A DNA stretch of 64,000 nt from ZC4RG30 sp965652645 (GTDB lineage: Bacteria; Pseudomonadota; Gammaproteobacteria; Steroidobacterales; Steroidobacteraceae): NCBI GenBank assembly GCA_965652645.1, contig CBFGXE010000006.1, positions 1 through 64,000 on the forward strand, given 5' to 3'. The notes below the pieces were generated by a model that ran no database searches, had not been told where the DNA came from, and saw only the letters and a program-made list of their open reading frames with translations. Both the position numbers and the translations under genes were made by a program. Positions 36,393-44,466 of the stretch are shown piece after piece; the first letter of the stretch is position 1, and every line of letters begins with the position of its first letter.

Positions 36393-37370
36393 ATGAAGAA
36401 AAGCATCCTGGCAGCCGCAGTTGCGGCCGCCCTGGCCATCGCCACCGCGCACGCCGCTGCGCCCACGCCCCCTGGACCGGGCGCCGCGCCCGGTGGTCCG
36501 CCGCGCGGAGCGGGTCCTGGCCCGGGCGCTGGCGGTCCTGGCGGCGGAGCCGGTCCGCTGGCAGGTGGCGCGCCCGGACAGGCGCGTCGCAATTATCCCG
36601 TGGAAGCGCCCGACACCAGGTGCCCCCGCGCCACGATGAAGGCCGTGGTCGATGCTTATTCCGCGGCCCTGGCGGCGCATGATCCATCGAAGGTGAAGAT
36701 CGCACAGGACGTGATGTTCACCGAGAACGGCGTCCAGATGGCGCCTGGCACCAGCACGCTGTGGAAGGGCGCCGGCACCTGGGGCGAGCAGAATTACCTG
36801 ATCGACACCGAACGCTGTGGCGCGGTGACCTTCGGCGTCATCAACGAGAACGGCCGCCTCATCCACGCGGCCATCCGCCTGCAGACGCAGGACGGCGGCG
36901 CGATCACCGAGATCGAGCACGTGCTCGGCCGCGAGCAGGAGTTCATGTACAAGCCGGAAGTCGTGATGGCCACCAGCCATCTCGACTGGGAGAACATCCT
37001 GCCGCCGGACAGGCGCCAGTCGCGTGCGCTGATGGCCGCCGCTGCCACCGACTACTTCGCCATGTTCTCCAACGAGCCGATGGTGAACACGCCGTTTGCC
37101 GAGCGCTGCGACCGCTGGGAGAACGGCATCTTCACCACGCCGACGCATGACTGCTCGCCCAAGGGCCTGGTGATCAAGCACCCGCCACCCCGCGTGCCGC
37201 TTGCGGACGTCGAAGCCGGCCTGGTGGCGGCCTTCGCCCATTTCGCGGGCAACCTTGCGGACGTGCACGTGTTCAAGATGAGTGGCGGCCGCGTGGACTA
37301 CGCGATGGCCGTGGTGGGACCCGCCTCGCCCGACCCGTGGGTGGCGCGCGAGGCAGCAAAGGCCAGGTAG
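36393..37370 (+). CDS. exported SnoaL-like protein with Gly/Pro-rich N-terminus
   Basis: A 325-residue exported protein. Signal peptide ends AHAAAP; a Gly/Pro run fills 24-66. The remainder resembles a SnoaL/NTF2-like domain: MKAVVDAYSAALAAHDPSKVKIAQDVMFTENGVQ, then TLWKGAGTWGEQNYLID and VTFGVINENGRLIHAAIRLQ. The ATG at 36393 has GGGGGA 3 bases upstream; an earlier start at 36363 lacks a signal peptide. Function unknown. It converges with the kinase gene with only 9 bases between the stops. Confidence 0.65.
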   Translation: MKKSILAAAVAAALAIATAHAAAPTPPGPGAAPGGPPRGAGPGPGAGGPGGGAGPLAGGAPGQARRNYPVEAPDTRCPRATMKAVVDAYSAALAAHDPSKVKIAQDVMFTENGVQMAPGTSTLWKGAGTWGEQNYLIDTERCGAVTFGVINENGRLIHAAIRLQTQDGGAITEIEHVLGREQEFMYKPEVVMATSHLDWENILPPDRRQSRALMAAAATDYFAMFSNEPMVNTPFAERCDRWENGIFTTPTHDCSPKGLVIKHPPPRVPLADVEAGLVAAFAHFAGNLADVHVFKMSGGRVDYAMAVVGPASPDPWVAREAAKAR

Positions 37371-37379
37371 GCGGGAGCC

Positions 37380-39794
37380 TCAGCCGGACAGGCCACGGAT
37401 GGTTGCATCCAGCCTGTCCGGATCGACGGGCTTCACCAGCAGCAGGTCGAATCCCGCCTTGCTGGCACGAAGCCTGTCGCTCTCCTGGCCCCAGCCGGTG
37501 AGCGCAATCAGCCGGGCCTTTCCTGCCCAGGGTCGCTGCCGCAGCTCGGTGGCTACTTCATATCCGCTGAGGTCGGGCATGCCGATGTCCAGCACCACTG
37601 TGTCGGGGCGGAAGGCCTCCGCCACGGCCAGGGCGTCCCGGCCACTGTAGGCCACGCGCACTTCATGGCCGGTGAGCTCCAGCAGCACGGCCAGGCTGTC
37701 CGCTGCATCCTGGTTGTCATCGGCCAGCACGATGCGGTGGTGCAGTCCGATGGTGCTGCCGTCACCTGCGTCCGCGTGGTCCGGGGTCTGTGACAGTTCG
37801 ACCGGCAGGCGGACGATGAACTCGCTGCCGTGGCCCGGTCCCGCGCTGCGTGCCTCGACACTGCCGCCATGCAGTTCCACCAGTCCCTTCACCAGCGCCA
37901 GACCGATGCCCAGGCCGCCGGCAGCGCGCACCTCGCTGACGTCGATCTGGGAGAACATCTCGAAGATGGACGCGATCGACTCTGGCGCAATCCCGATGCC
38001 GTAGTCGCGCACCGACAGCAGAAATGCATCCCCGGCGACGTGGCCGGTGACCTCGATGCGGCTGCCGGGCTCGCTGTAGCGCGAGGCATTGGTCATCAGG
38101 TTGGTGAGGATCTGCACGAGCCGCAGCGGATCGGCATCCAGCTGCACCCGCTCCTCGGGCATTTGCACCAACAGCTGCTGCCGGCGCATCTCCACCTGCG
38201 GGCGCAGGGCTTCCGCTGCGGCGTTCACCACTTCGACCAGCTGCACACGCTCCCGGCGCAGCTGCAGCTTGCCGTGGGTGATGCGCGCGATGTCGAGCAG
38301 GTCGTCCAGCAGCAGCGACATCTGCACCACCTGGCGCTCGATGGTGGCCTGCGCCTGCTGCCGCTGCACACCCGAGGTCCCCGGCGACACCAGGATGCGC
38401 GCCGCGGCGCGGATGGGCGCGAGCGGGTTGCGCAGCTCGTGCGAGAGGGTGGCGATGAATTCATCCTTGCGCCGGTCCTGCTCGCGCAGCAGGCGGTTGA
38501 GCGTGGAGAGGCGCTCCTCGTCGGACTTCTGCGCAGTGACGTCAACGGTGACGCCGTCGAAGCGGGTAGGGGTGCCATCGGCAGCGAAGTCCGCGCCGCC
38601 GAGCGCGCGAATCCACTTGGTGGCCCCGCTGGCGGGATCCACGGTGCGGTAGACGATGTCGTAGGGCACGCGGTCACGGATCGAGGCATCGATGGTGGCG
38701 CGTGCGCGGGCCCGGTCCTGCTCGTGCAGGCGGGCGTAGAAGTCCCCGATGGTGGCTTCGGCGGTGGGCGGGAAGAAAAAGTGGTCCTTCACCCGTTCGT
38801 CCCAGTCGAGCCGGTCGAAGGGCAGGTCGCAATACCAGAACCCCACGCCGGAAATCCGGCTGGCGTATTCCAGGCGCGAGCGGCTGCGCGCCAGTGCGGC
38901 CTCGGACTCGGCACGCGCCGTCACGTCCACGCCCTGCACCAGGATGCCGGTGACCTGGCCATCGCGGCTGGTCATGGGCTGGTACACGAAATCCACATGC
39001 CGCCGCGCCACCGCATCGCTGTACGGCGGCATGAAGGTGAAGGTGGCGCCGGTGGCCGAAAATGACTGTCCGGTGCGATAGACCTCGTCAAGGCGGGCCA
39101 CGTAACCCTGCGGCACGGCTTCGGGCAGCGCCTCGGCCACGGTGCGTCCGACCACTTCGCGGCCGCCTACCAGCCGCAGGTAGGCCGGATTGGCGAAGGT
39201 GAAGACGTGGCGCGGTCCCTCCAGCACCGCGAGGAAGGTGGGTGCCTGGTCGAAGAGCTGCACGAAACGCTCGCGCTCCTCCATCAGCCGCTTCTGGGCG
39301 AGCACCTGTTCGGTGGTCTCGGTGCAGATGACCAGCACGCCCCCGACGCCATGCGGGGAATCCGGTTCGTCGATGGGACTGTAGCTGTAGGTCCAGTACA
39401 CGTCCTGCAATGCGCCGTGGCGGATGATGGGCACGAGCTGGTTCTCATGCCAGGTGGCGCCCTCGCCGCGCATCACCTGCTCGATCTGTGGTCCGATGAT
39501 GGGCCAGATTTCCCGCCAGGATTCCTTCCCCGGCGACCCGAGGATCGAAGGATGTTTCTCGGCGCCCAGCGAGCGGGAGTACGCGTCGTTGTAGAGGCAG
39601 ATGTGTCCGGGGCCCCAGAAGATGAACACCGGATGCTGCGTGGTGAGCAGCACGCGGACCGCGGTGCGCAGGGCCTGCGGCCATTGTCCCGGCTCGCCCA
39701 ATGGAGTGAGGTCCCAGGGATGGGAGCGGATCAGTTCTCCCATGACACCGCCGCCGGCAAGGAAGCCATGCGTTCCGTTCTCAGGCTTGCTCAC
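37380..39794 (-). CDS. PAS-domain hybrid histidine kinase / response regulator
   Basis: An 804-residue cytosolic sensor kinase. Order: PAS-like domains at about 50-165, 170-290 and 305-425; HisKA with phospho-acceptor H452 (LSHELRNPL); HATPase (550-665, with GIGLALVKGLVELHGGSV); receiver domain (685-800) with phospho-acceptor D736 (VLDIGMPDLSGYE) and Lys in LLVKPVDPDRL. No membrane helix or signal peptide is visible. The stand-alone receiver at the C-terminus implies a phosphorelay to an unlinked protein. It is divergent from the sulfatase gene (161 bases). The signal is unknown. Confidence 0.9.
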   Translation of the reverse strand: MSKPENGTHGFLAGGGVMGELIRSHPWDLTPLGEPGQWPQALRTAVRVLLTTQHPVFIFWGPGHICLYNDAYSRSLGAEKHPSILGSPGKESWREIWPIIGPQIEQVMRGEGATWHENQLVPIIRHGALQDVYWTYSYSPIDEPDSPHGVGGVLVICTETTEQVLAQKRLMEERERFVQLFDQAPTFLAVLEGPRHVFTFANPAYLRLVGGREVVGRTVAEALPEAVPQGYVARLDEVYRTGQSFSATGATFTFMPPYSDAVARRHVDFVYQPMTSRDGQVTGILVQGVDVTARAESEAALARSRSRLEYASRISGVGFWYCDLPFDRLDWDERVKDHFFFPPTAEATIGDFYARLHEQDRARARATIDASIRDRVPYDIVYRTVDPASGATKWIRALGGADFAADGTPTRFDGVTVDVTAQKSDEERLSTLNRLLREQDRRKDEFIATLSHELRNPLAPIRAAARILVSPGTSGVQRQQAQATIERQVVQMSLLLDDLLDIARITHGKLQLRRERVQLVEVVNAAAEALRPQVEMRRQQLLVQMPEERVQLDADPLRLVQILTNLMTNASRYSEPGSRIEVTGHVAGDAFLLSVRDYGIGIAPESIASIFEMFSQIDVSEVRAAGGLGIGLALVKGLVELHGGSVEARSAGPGHGSEFIVRLPVELSQTPDHADAGDGSTIGLHHRIVLADDNQDAADSLAVLLELTGHEVRVAYSGRDALAVAEAFRPDTVVLDIGMPDLSGYEVATELRQRPWAGKARLIALTGWGQESDRLRASKAGFDLLLVKPVDPDRLDATIRGLSG

Positions 39795-39955
39795 GTGCGG
39801 GCTTGCTCCGGCGGGGCGGTTCTGGTTGGCATCACGATAACCTGACGGGGGATGAAGTGATATCCAATCCGGCCTGCGCTGGATGGATCAGCGATTGAGC
39901 GTCGCGGCCACTTGGCTACCATCGCCTTCCCGGAATTCACCAAGGCTGCCTGCCA

Positions 39956-41503
39956 ATGAAGACCGTCTGGACCCGACTCGCAGCCATCGGCACTGCCGCC
40001 GTTGCGCTGGCTGCATGCACCCCTTCGGCACCGGAGGCGCAAGCCACGCGCCCCGACGTGCTGCTGATCATGGTTGATGACCTCAACGCCATGGTGGAGC
40101 CGCTGGGCGACCAGCAGGCCATCACCCCGAACCTCACCCGGCTGGCGAGCCGGGGAATGGTGTTCACCAATGCGCACTCCATCGCCCCGCAATGCAATGC
40201 CATCCGCACGGCCGCATTGTTCGGAGTGCTGCCGTCTTCGTCGGGGGTGTACAACAACGGGCAGGACTGGCGCGCCATGCCCCTGTTCGCCGACAAACCC
40301 TCCCTGCCGCGCCACTTCCGGGAGTCCGGCTACCTGACCTTCGGCGCGGGCAAGATCTTCCATGCCCACACGTTCGGGGCCAACGGCCATCCCGGCTTCA
40401 ACGACGTGAAGGCCTGGAACGACTTCTGGCCCGCGCTCGACTGGCAGCTCCCGGATGAACTGAAGCCGGCGGCGGTGAACCAGCTGGAGTTCAACTGGGG
40501 ACCGCTGGTCGCCACCTTCGATGCGACCATCGACGGCATGACCACCGGCTACCTGGCACGACGGATCCAGGAAACGAAGGACAGCACGGAGCCACGCTTC
40601 ATGGCCGCCGGCATCTATCGGCCGCATGCGCCCTGGTACAACCCGAGGGAGTTTTTCGAGCGCTATCCGCTGGATGCCGTGCAGCTGCCGCCCTACAAGG
40701 CCGACGACCTGGACGACATCGCGCCGGCCCACCATGACCGCCAGCGCATGAAGCCCATCATGGAAGCGGGCGCCTGGAAAGACGCCGTGCAGGCCTATCT
40801 TTCCAGCATCACGCTGGCCGACCAGGCCGTGGGCCGCGTGCTGGATGCGCTGGACGCGAGCGGCCGGGCCGACAACACCATCATCGTGCTGATGAGCGAC
40901 CACGGCTACCAGCTCGGCGAGAAGAACCAGCGGGAGAAGGAGACGCTGTGGGAGCCTGCGCTGCGGGTGCCGTTCATCATCGTGGCCCCCGGTGTCACCC
41001 GGCCGGGCAGCCGCTCCGACGTGCCCGTGAGTTCCATGGACCTGTATCCCACGCTGGTGGACCTGGCCGGCCTGACCGCTCCGGCGCACCTGGAAGGCGG
41101 CACCAGCCTGCGTTCCCTGCTGGAAAACCCGGACATGGAATGGGACCGCGTGGCCCTGAGCACCTGGGGCAAGGGCAACCATTCCGTGCGCGATGTGCGC
41201 TGGCGGTACACCCGCTACGCGGACGGTGCGGAGGAGCTTTACGACCACAGCACCGACCCGAATGAATGGAACAACCTGGCCGCGGATCCCGCACTGGCGC
41301 CGGTGAAGGAAAAGCTGGCGGCGCATTTCCCCACGGTGAACGTGGACCCCTGGCGCGATCCGTCGGCGCCGGCCCGCGGTGCGGGTCCCGGCACAGGTGC
41401 GAGGGGGGCGGCCGGTACGCGCGGTGGCGGCGCGGGCCCCGGCGCAGGACAGAGGGGAGGTGGCGGCCCGCGCGCGACGCCCGCGGCCAACCCCGCCCGC
41501 TGA
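39956..41503 (+). CDS. lipoprotein sulfatase (iduronate-2-sulfatase-like) with altered FGly motif
   Basis: A 515-residue sulfatase-fold protein with lipobox LAAC (C21). Seen: DVLLIMVDDLNAMV (metal-binding Asp pair), PNLTRLASRGMVFTNAH, GAGKIFHAH, RPHAPWYNP and LMSDHGYQLGEKNQREKETLWEP (metal Asp/His). The formylglycine motif should be C/S-x-P-x-R; here it is C80-N-A-I-R84, so the Pro is replaced by Ala. Either maturation tolerates this or the protein is a phosphatase/binding variant. A Gly/Arg/Pro-rich tail follows residue ~470. The start fits a GGCTGCC-poor context; no strong ribosome site. Confidence 0.8.
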   Translation: MKTVWTRLAAIGTAAVALAACTPSAPEAQATRPDVLLIMVDDLNAMVEPLGDQQAITPNLTRLASRGMVFTNAHSIAPQCNAIRTAALFGVLPSSSGVYNNGQDWRAMPLFADKPSLPRHFRESGYLTFGAGKIFHAHTFGANGHPGFNDVKAWNDFWPALDWQLPDELKPAAVNQLEFNWGPLVATFDATIDGMTTGYLARRIQETKDSTEPRFMAAGIYRPHAPWYNPREFFERYPLDAVQLPPYKADDLDDIAPAHHDRQRMKPIMEAGAWKDAVQAYLSSITLADQAVGRVLDALDASGRADNTIIVLMSDHGYQLGEKNQREKETLWEPALRVPFIIVAPGVTRPGSRSDVPVSSMDLYPTLVDLAGLTAPAHLEGGTSLRSLLENPDMEWDRVALSTWGKGNHSVRDVRWRYTRYADGAEELYDHSTDPNEWNNLAADPALAPVKEKLAAHFPTVNVDPWRDPSAPARGAGPGTGARGAAGTRGGGAGPGAGQRGGGGPRATPAANPAR

Positions 41504-41611
41504 TGCCACCGCCCGCCGCGCCGGGGTCACTGCTGGTCTCGCCTGCGCTACCTGAACAAGGGGGGATCATGCCCACGGCATTCGCCGTTGGCCTGGCATT
41601 CGCTTCGCTGG

Positions 41612-42655
41612 TCAGCGCACCAGAAGGAAGACGAGGTAGCCAAGGTACAGCGTGACGAAAGATCCCCCCTCGACGCGCGAAACATTGCGACCGGAGATGA
41701 AGACGGGGATGCACAGCACCGCAACGGCCGTCATCAGGGGGATGTCGAAAAGCAGCAGGTCGCGTTCCACCGGGATCCCGCCCGGCGCGATCAGGCTCGG
41801 AATGCCGAGGATCGCCAGGATGTTGTAGATGCTGCTGCCCAGCAGGTTGCCCACGGCCACGTCGCGCTCGTTGCGCAGCGTGCCGACGATGGTGGTGACC
41901 AGTTCAGGGGCCGAGGTGCCGATGGCCACGATGGTGAGGCCGATGACGGCCTCGCCCATGCCGAATGCACGCGCCATCTCCACCGCGGCATCCACCAGCC
42001 AGTCGGCACCCAGCACCGACAGGCCGAGCCCCACCGCCAGGAACAGCGAATTGATGCCCATGCGCGACTCATTGGTGTCCGGCAACCGCGCGCCTTCCCT
42101 GCCGTACATCTGCGCGAATTCCTTCTTCACGGAGCGGGGTTCGCGGCGGCTCTGGCGGATGATCACGGTGGTATAGGCGACGGCCACCAGCAGCATGACC
42201 AGGCCGTTGCCCGGCGACAGCAAGCCATCCCAGGCAAGTGCCGTCATCAGCAGGGCTGCGACCAGCATCATCGGCAGGTCCATGCGGAGGGTGCGCTGGT
42301 GCAGCGGCAGCGGTCGCAACAGGGCGCTCAGTCCCAGGATCAGCAGGATATTCACGAGGTTGGTGCCGGCGATGTTGCCCACGGCCAGTGCGCCGCTGCC
42401 CCCAAGGCTGGCCGTGATGCCCACAGCCAGCTCGGGTGCGCTGGTGCCGACCGCAACGATGGTGAGCCCCAGCACCAGGGGGTTCACGCCCAATGCCAGC
42501 GCCAGCGAGGAACCGTGGCGCACGATCAGCTCGGCAGCGAGGATCAGCAGCGCCAGCCCGGCGCCGAAAAGCAGCAGTGGACTCAAGCCGGATATGTCCC
42601 AGGACGACCAGATCGCAATGATAAGGACACCGGGCCGTGTCCGCCTGCAGGCCAT
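41612..42655 (-). CDS. cation exchanger (Ca2+/Na+ antiporter family)
   Basis: A membrane protein of ~347 aa in the CaCA family with ten predicted helices. The two inverted halves each carry the alpha-repeat GLTIVAVGTSAPEL (first) and GLTIVAIGTSAPEL (second), with conserved Glu, and matching GNIAGTNLVNILLILG / GNLLGSSIYNILAILG. Such proteins exchange Ca2+ (or K+) for Na+ or H+ at the inner membrane. I take ATG 42655; an earlier ATG at 42691 is possible but would overlap the operator region. It is divergent from the MarR gene, sharing the palindromes at 42693-42737, which could also control it. Confidence 0.8.
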   Translation of the reverse strand: MACRRTRPGVLIIAIWSSWDISGLSPLLLFGAGLALLILAAELIVRHGSSLALALGVNPLVLGLTIVAVGTSAPELAVGITASLGGSGALAVGNIAGTNLVNILLILGLSALLRPLPLHQRTLRMDLPMMLVAALLMTALAWDGLLSPGNGLVMLLVAVAYTTVIIRQSRREPRSVKKEFAQMYGREGARLPDTNESRMGINSLFLAVGLGLSVLGADWLVDAAVEMARAFGMGEAVIGLTIVAIGTSAPELVTTIVGTLRNERDVAVGNLLGSSIYNILAILGIPSLIAPGGIPVERDLLLFDIPLMTAVAVLCIPVFISGRNVSRVEGGSFVTLYLGYLVFLLVR

Positions 42656-42692
42656 GCGGGGGCCGCACCACCGGCAGGGCAGGCCGGGCAAA

Positions 42693-42737
42693 TGTCAATC
42701 CGCTTGACAGCCCACGATGATGTCAACAAGATTGACA
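42693..42737. promoter_or_regulatory. twin perfect palindromes, probable MarR operators
   Basis: TGTCAA-N5-TTGACA occurs twice: 42693-42709 and 42721-42737. Both half-sites are perfect in both copies and the centres are 28 bases apart. TTGACA of copy 1 plus CAAGAT 17 bases later (42727-42732) could be the -35/-10 of the MarR gene, whose ATG is 3 bases beyond copy 2. Binding would block RNA polymerase, giving autoregulation and perhaps control of the divergent exchanger. Confidence 0.75.
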
Positions 42738-42739
42738 AA

Positions 42740-43177
42740 ATGAAGCATCCCGCCGAAGAGCTGGCCTGGGAAGTCCGTCGCCTGTTCCGGGAACTGGCGC
42801 GGGCGGCCGACCTCGCACTGGCACCGCTCGGCATCACCTCTGCCGAGCGTGCCCTGGTGGAATTCCTCGCGCGGGCCAGGGGCAGCACCTCCATCTCCGA
42901 GATCGCCCGCCAGCGGGCAGTCAGCCGGCAGCACATCCACCAGACGCTGGCCAGGCTCGATCCGGCATGGATCCTGCGCGATGCCGATCCGGCGGATGCC
43001 CGTGCGGTCTCCATCGCACTGAGCCCCGAGGGCCGGGCGCTGTGGAAGCGGATCCGCGCCATCGACAACGAATTGCTGCAGCGGCTGGAAGGGGCGGTGG
43101 ACCTGCGGCGCCTGAAGTCCGCCACAGTTGCCCTGAGACAGCTGCGCTCAGCACTGCAGGAGAGGTCGACACCGTGA
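42740..43177 (+). CDS. MarR-family transcriptional regulator
   Basis: A 145-residue winged-helix repressor. Seen: LGITSAERALVEFLARARGSTSISEIARQRAVSRQHIHQTLARLD (helix-turn-helix), then SIALSPEGRALWKRI (wing and next helix). The ATG lies 3 bases after the second palindrome, so the transcript has a very short leader. The next gene starts at the overlapping GTGA, so the regulator and the methyltransferase-like protein are co-translated. The ligand is unknown. Confidence 0.8.
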   Translation: MKHPAEELAWEVRRLFRELARAADLALAPLGITSAERALVEFLARARGSTSISEIARQRAVSRQHIHQTLARLDPAWILRDADPADARAVSIALSPEGRALWKRIRAIDNELLQRLEGAVDLRRLKSATVALRQLRSALQERSTP

Positions 43178-43683
43178 TCCCGGGTACTTCCGGATACCGG
43201 CAGTCGACCCTGCTGCCGCCTCATGCCCTGTGGCTGGCGCTGTTGTGCCAGGTGCCGATGCTCGCCGCTTCGTGGCCGTTGCGCCCGGGCATGCTGGCGG
43301 TGGCCGCAGGGGTGCTGTTGCTGGGCGCAGGCCTGCTGCTCAACGTCGCGGCAGCGCGCGCCTTCCGACGCCACGCCGTGGGCGTGCGCCCGTTCACCCA
43401 CACCCCGGCGCTGGTCGAGGATGGCCCGTTCCGTTTCTCCCGCAATCCCATGTACCTCGGCCTGGTGGCGATCTGCGCGGGCTTCACCCTGCTCTCCGGC
43501 GCGCTGGCCAACCTGTGGCTTTCGGTGGCCTATTTCATCTGGCTGCACCACGCCTGGGTGCTGCCTGAAGAGCGCTTCCTGCGCGATCGCTTCGGCGCAG
43601 CATGGCAGCGCCATGCGCAGCGCGTGCCGCGGTGGCTGCTTTTGCACGGGCGCACCGACCCCGGCCAGCGGCTTTCGCCGTAG
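43174..43683 (+). CDS. isoprenylcysteine methyltransferase-like membrane protein (ICMT/PEMT family)
   Basis: A 169-residue protein with about four membrane helices. Seen: RRHAVGVRPFTHTPALVEDGPFRFSRNPMYLGLV (the RNPMYLG motif of the ICMT/PEMT family) and the C-terminal EERFLRDRFGAAWQRHAQRVPRWL (EExxL..FGxxYxxY-like SAM site). Members methylate lipids or prenylated groups; bacterial substrates are mostly unknown. GTG 43174 overlaps the MarR stop by 4 bases, so this is likely a target of the same regulator. Confidence 0.75.
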   Translation: MIPGTSGYRQSTLLPPHALWLALLCQVPMLAASWPLRPGMLAVAAGVLLLGAGLLLNVAAARAFRRHAVGVRPFTHTPALVEDGPFRFSRNPMYLGLVAICAGFTLLSGALANLWLSVAYFIWLHHAWVLPEERFLRDRFGAAWQRHAQRVPRWLLLHGRTDPGQRLSP

Positions 43684-43807
43684 TTTTTCGATCGCGCCTC
43701 CGGTGCGGCGCTGGTAACCTGTCGCCCTTTCGTGATTGCCATGTCGTGGCGGCCGACGCCAGGAAGCCGCCGCGCCCGTTTTGGAAAGGGAACAGAGGGA
43801 GACTCTC

Positions 43808-44404
43808 ATGAGACTGATTTCCGCCGTAGCCGCCACCGCCCTGCTGCTGGCTGCCTGCTCGTCGGGCACGGAGCAGGCCGCAGCACCCGAAGCCGATGCC
43901 GCGCCCGCCGCCGCCCAGGGTGGACTCAGCCAGGCCGTCGCTGCGGCTGGCCCCAACTGCTCGGTCACGCCCACCGCCGTGCCCGTCACCGGTGCGATGA
44001 CGCGCGAGGAGCAGCTGAAGCTGCTTGAGCATCCGGATCCCAAGCTGGCCGCCAACAAGCGCCTGGTGTGGGACATGTGGCGCACGCTGCTGAATGCCTA
44101 CCAGATCGACCGTGCCGGCGATTACATCCACAAGGACTACATCCAGCACAACCCGATGGCCAACACCGGCCTGGAGGGCATGCAGGCCTTCTTCCGCATG
44201 ATGAACCGTCCGCCGGCGGACGTGCCCGATCACATCCCGGAGGGCGTGGTGGCGGTGCTGGCCGAGGGTGACCTGGTCACCATCATGTTCCCGCGCAAGT
44301 ACACCGACGGCTGCAAGCGCGAATACGTGAGCACCTGGTTCGACACGTTCCGCATCAAGGACGGCCTGATCGTGGAGCACTGGGACGCTGCCCAGCGCCC
44401 GTAA
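43808..44404 (+). CDS. SnoaL-like lipoprotein
   Basis: A 198-residue lipoprotein with lipobox LLAAC (C17). An Ala-rich linker (25-40) is followed by a SnoaL-like domain: NKRLVWDMWRTLLNAYQIDRAGDYIHKDYIQHNP and GMQAFFRMMNRP, then VSTWFDTFRIKDGLIVEHWD, which is typical of polyketide-cyclase-like SnoaL proteins. GAGGGAG lies 6 bases before the ATG. Function unknown. A strong terminator follows. Confidence 0.8.
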   Translation: MRLISAVAATALLLAACSSGTEQAAAPEADAAPAAAQGGLSQAVAAAGPNCSVTPTAVPVTGAMTREEQLKLLEHPDPKLAANKRLVWDMWRTLLNAYQIDRAGDYIHKDYIQHNPMANTGLEGMQAFFRMMNRPPADVPDHIPEGVVAVLAEGDLVTIMFPRKYTDGCKREYVSTWFDTFRIKDGLIVEHWDAAQRP

Positions 44405-44433
44405 GCGCGCCTCCACAAGCCACCAGGCTTGAT

Positions 44434-44466
44434 GCGGCGGGCATGCCAGGCATGCCCGCCGCTTTT
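44434..44466 (+). terminator. rho-independent terminator
   Basis: A perfect 14-bp inverted repeat GCGGCGGGCATGCC / GGCATGCCCGCCGC separated by one base is followed by TTTT at 44463-44466. It is 29 bases after the SnoaL lipoprotein stop and overlaps the stop codon of the convergent gene. Confidence 0.8.
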
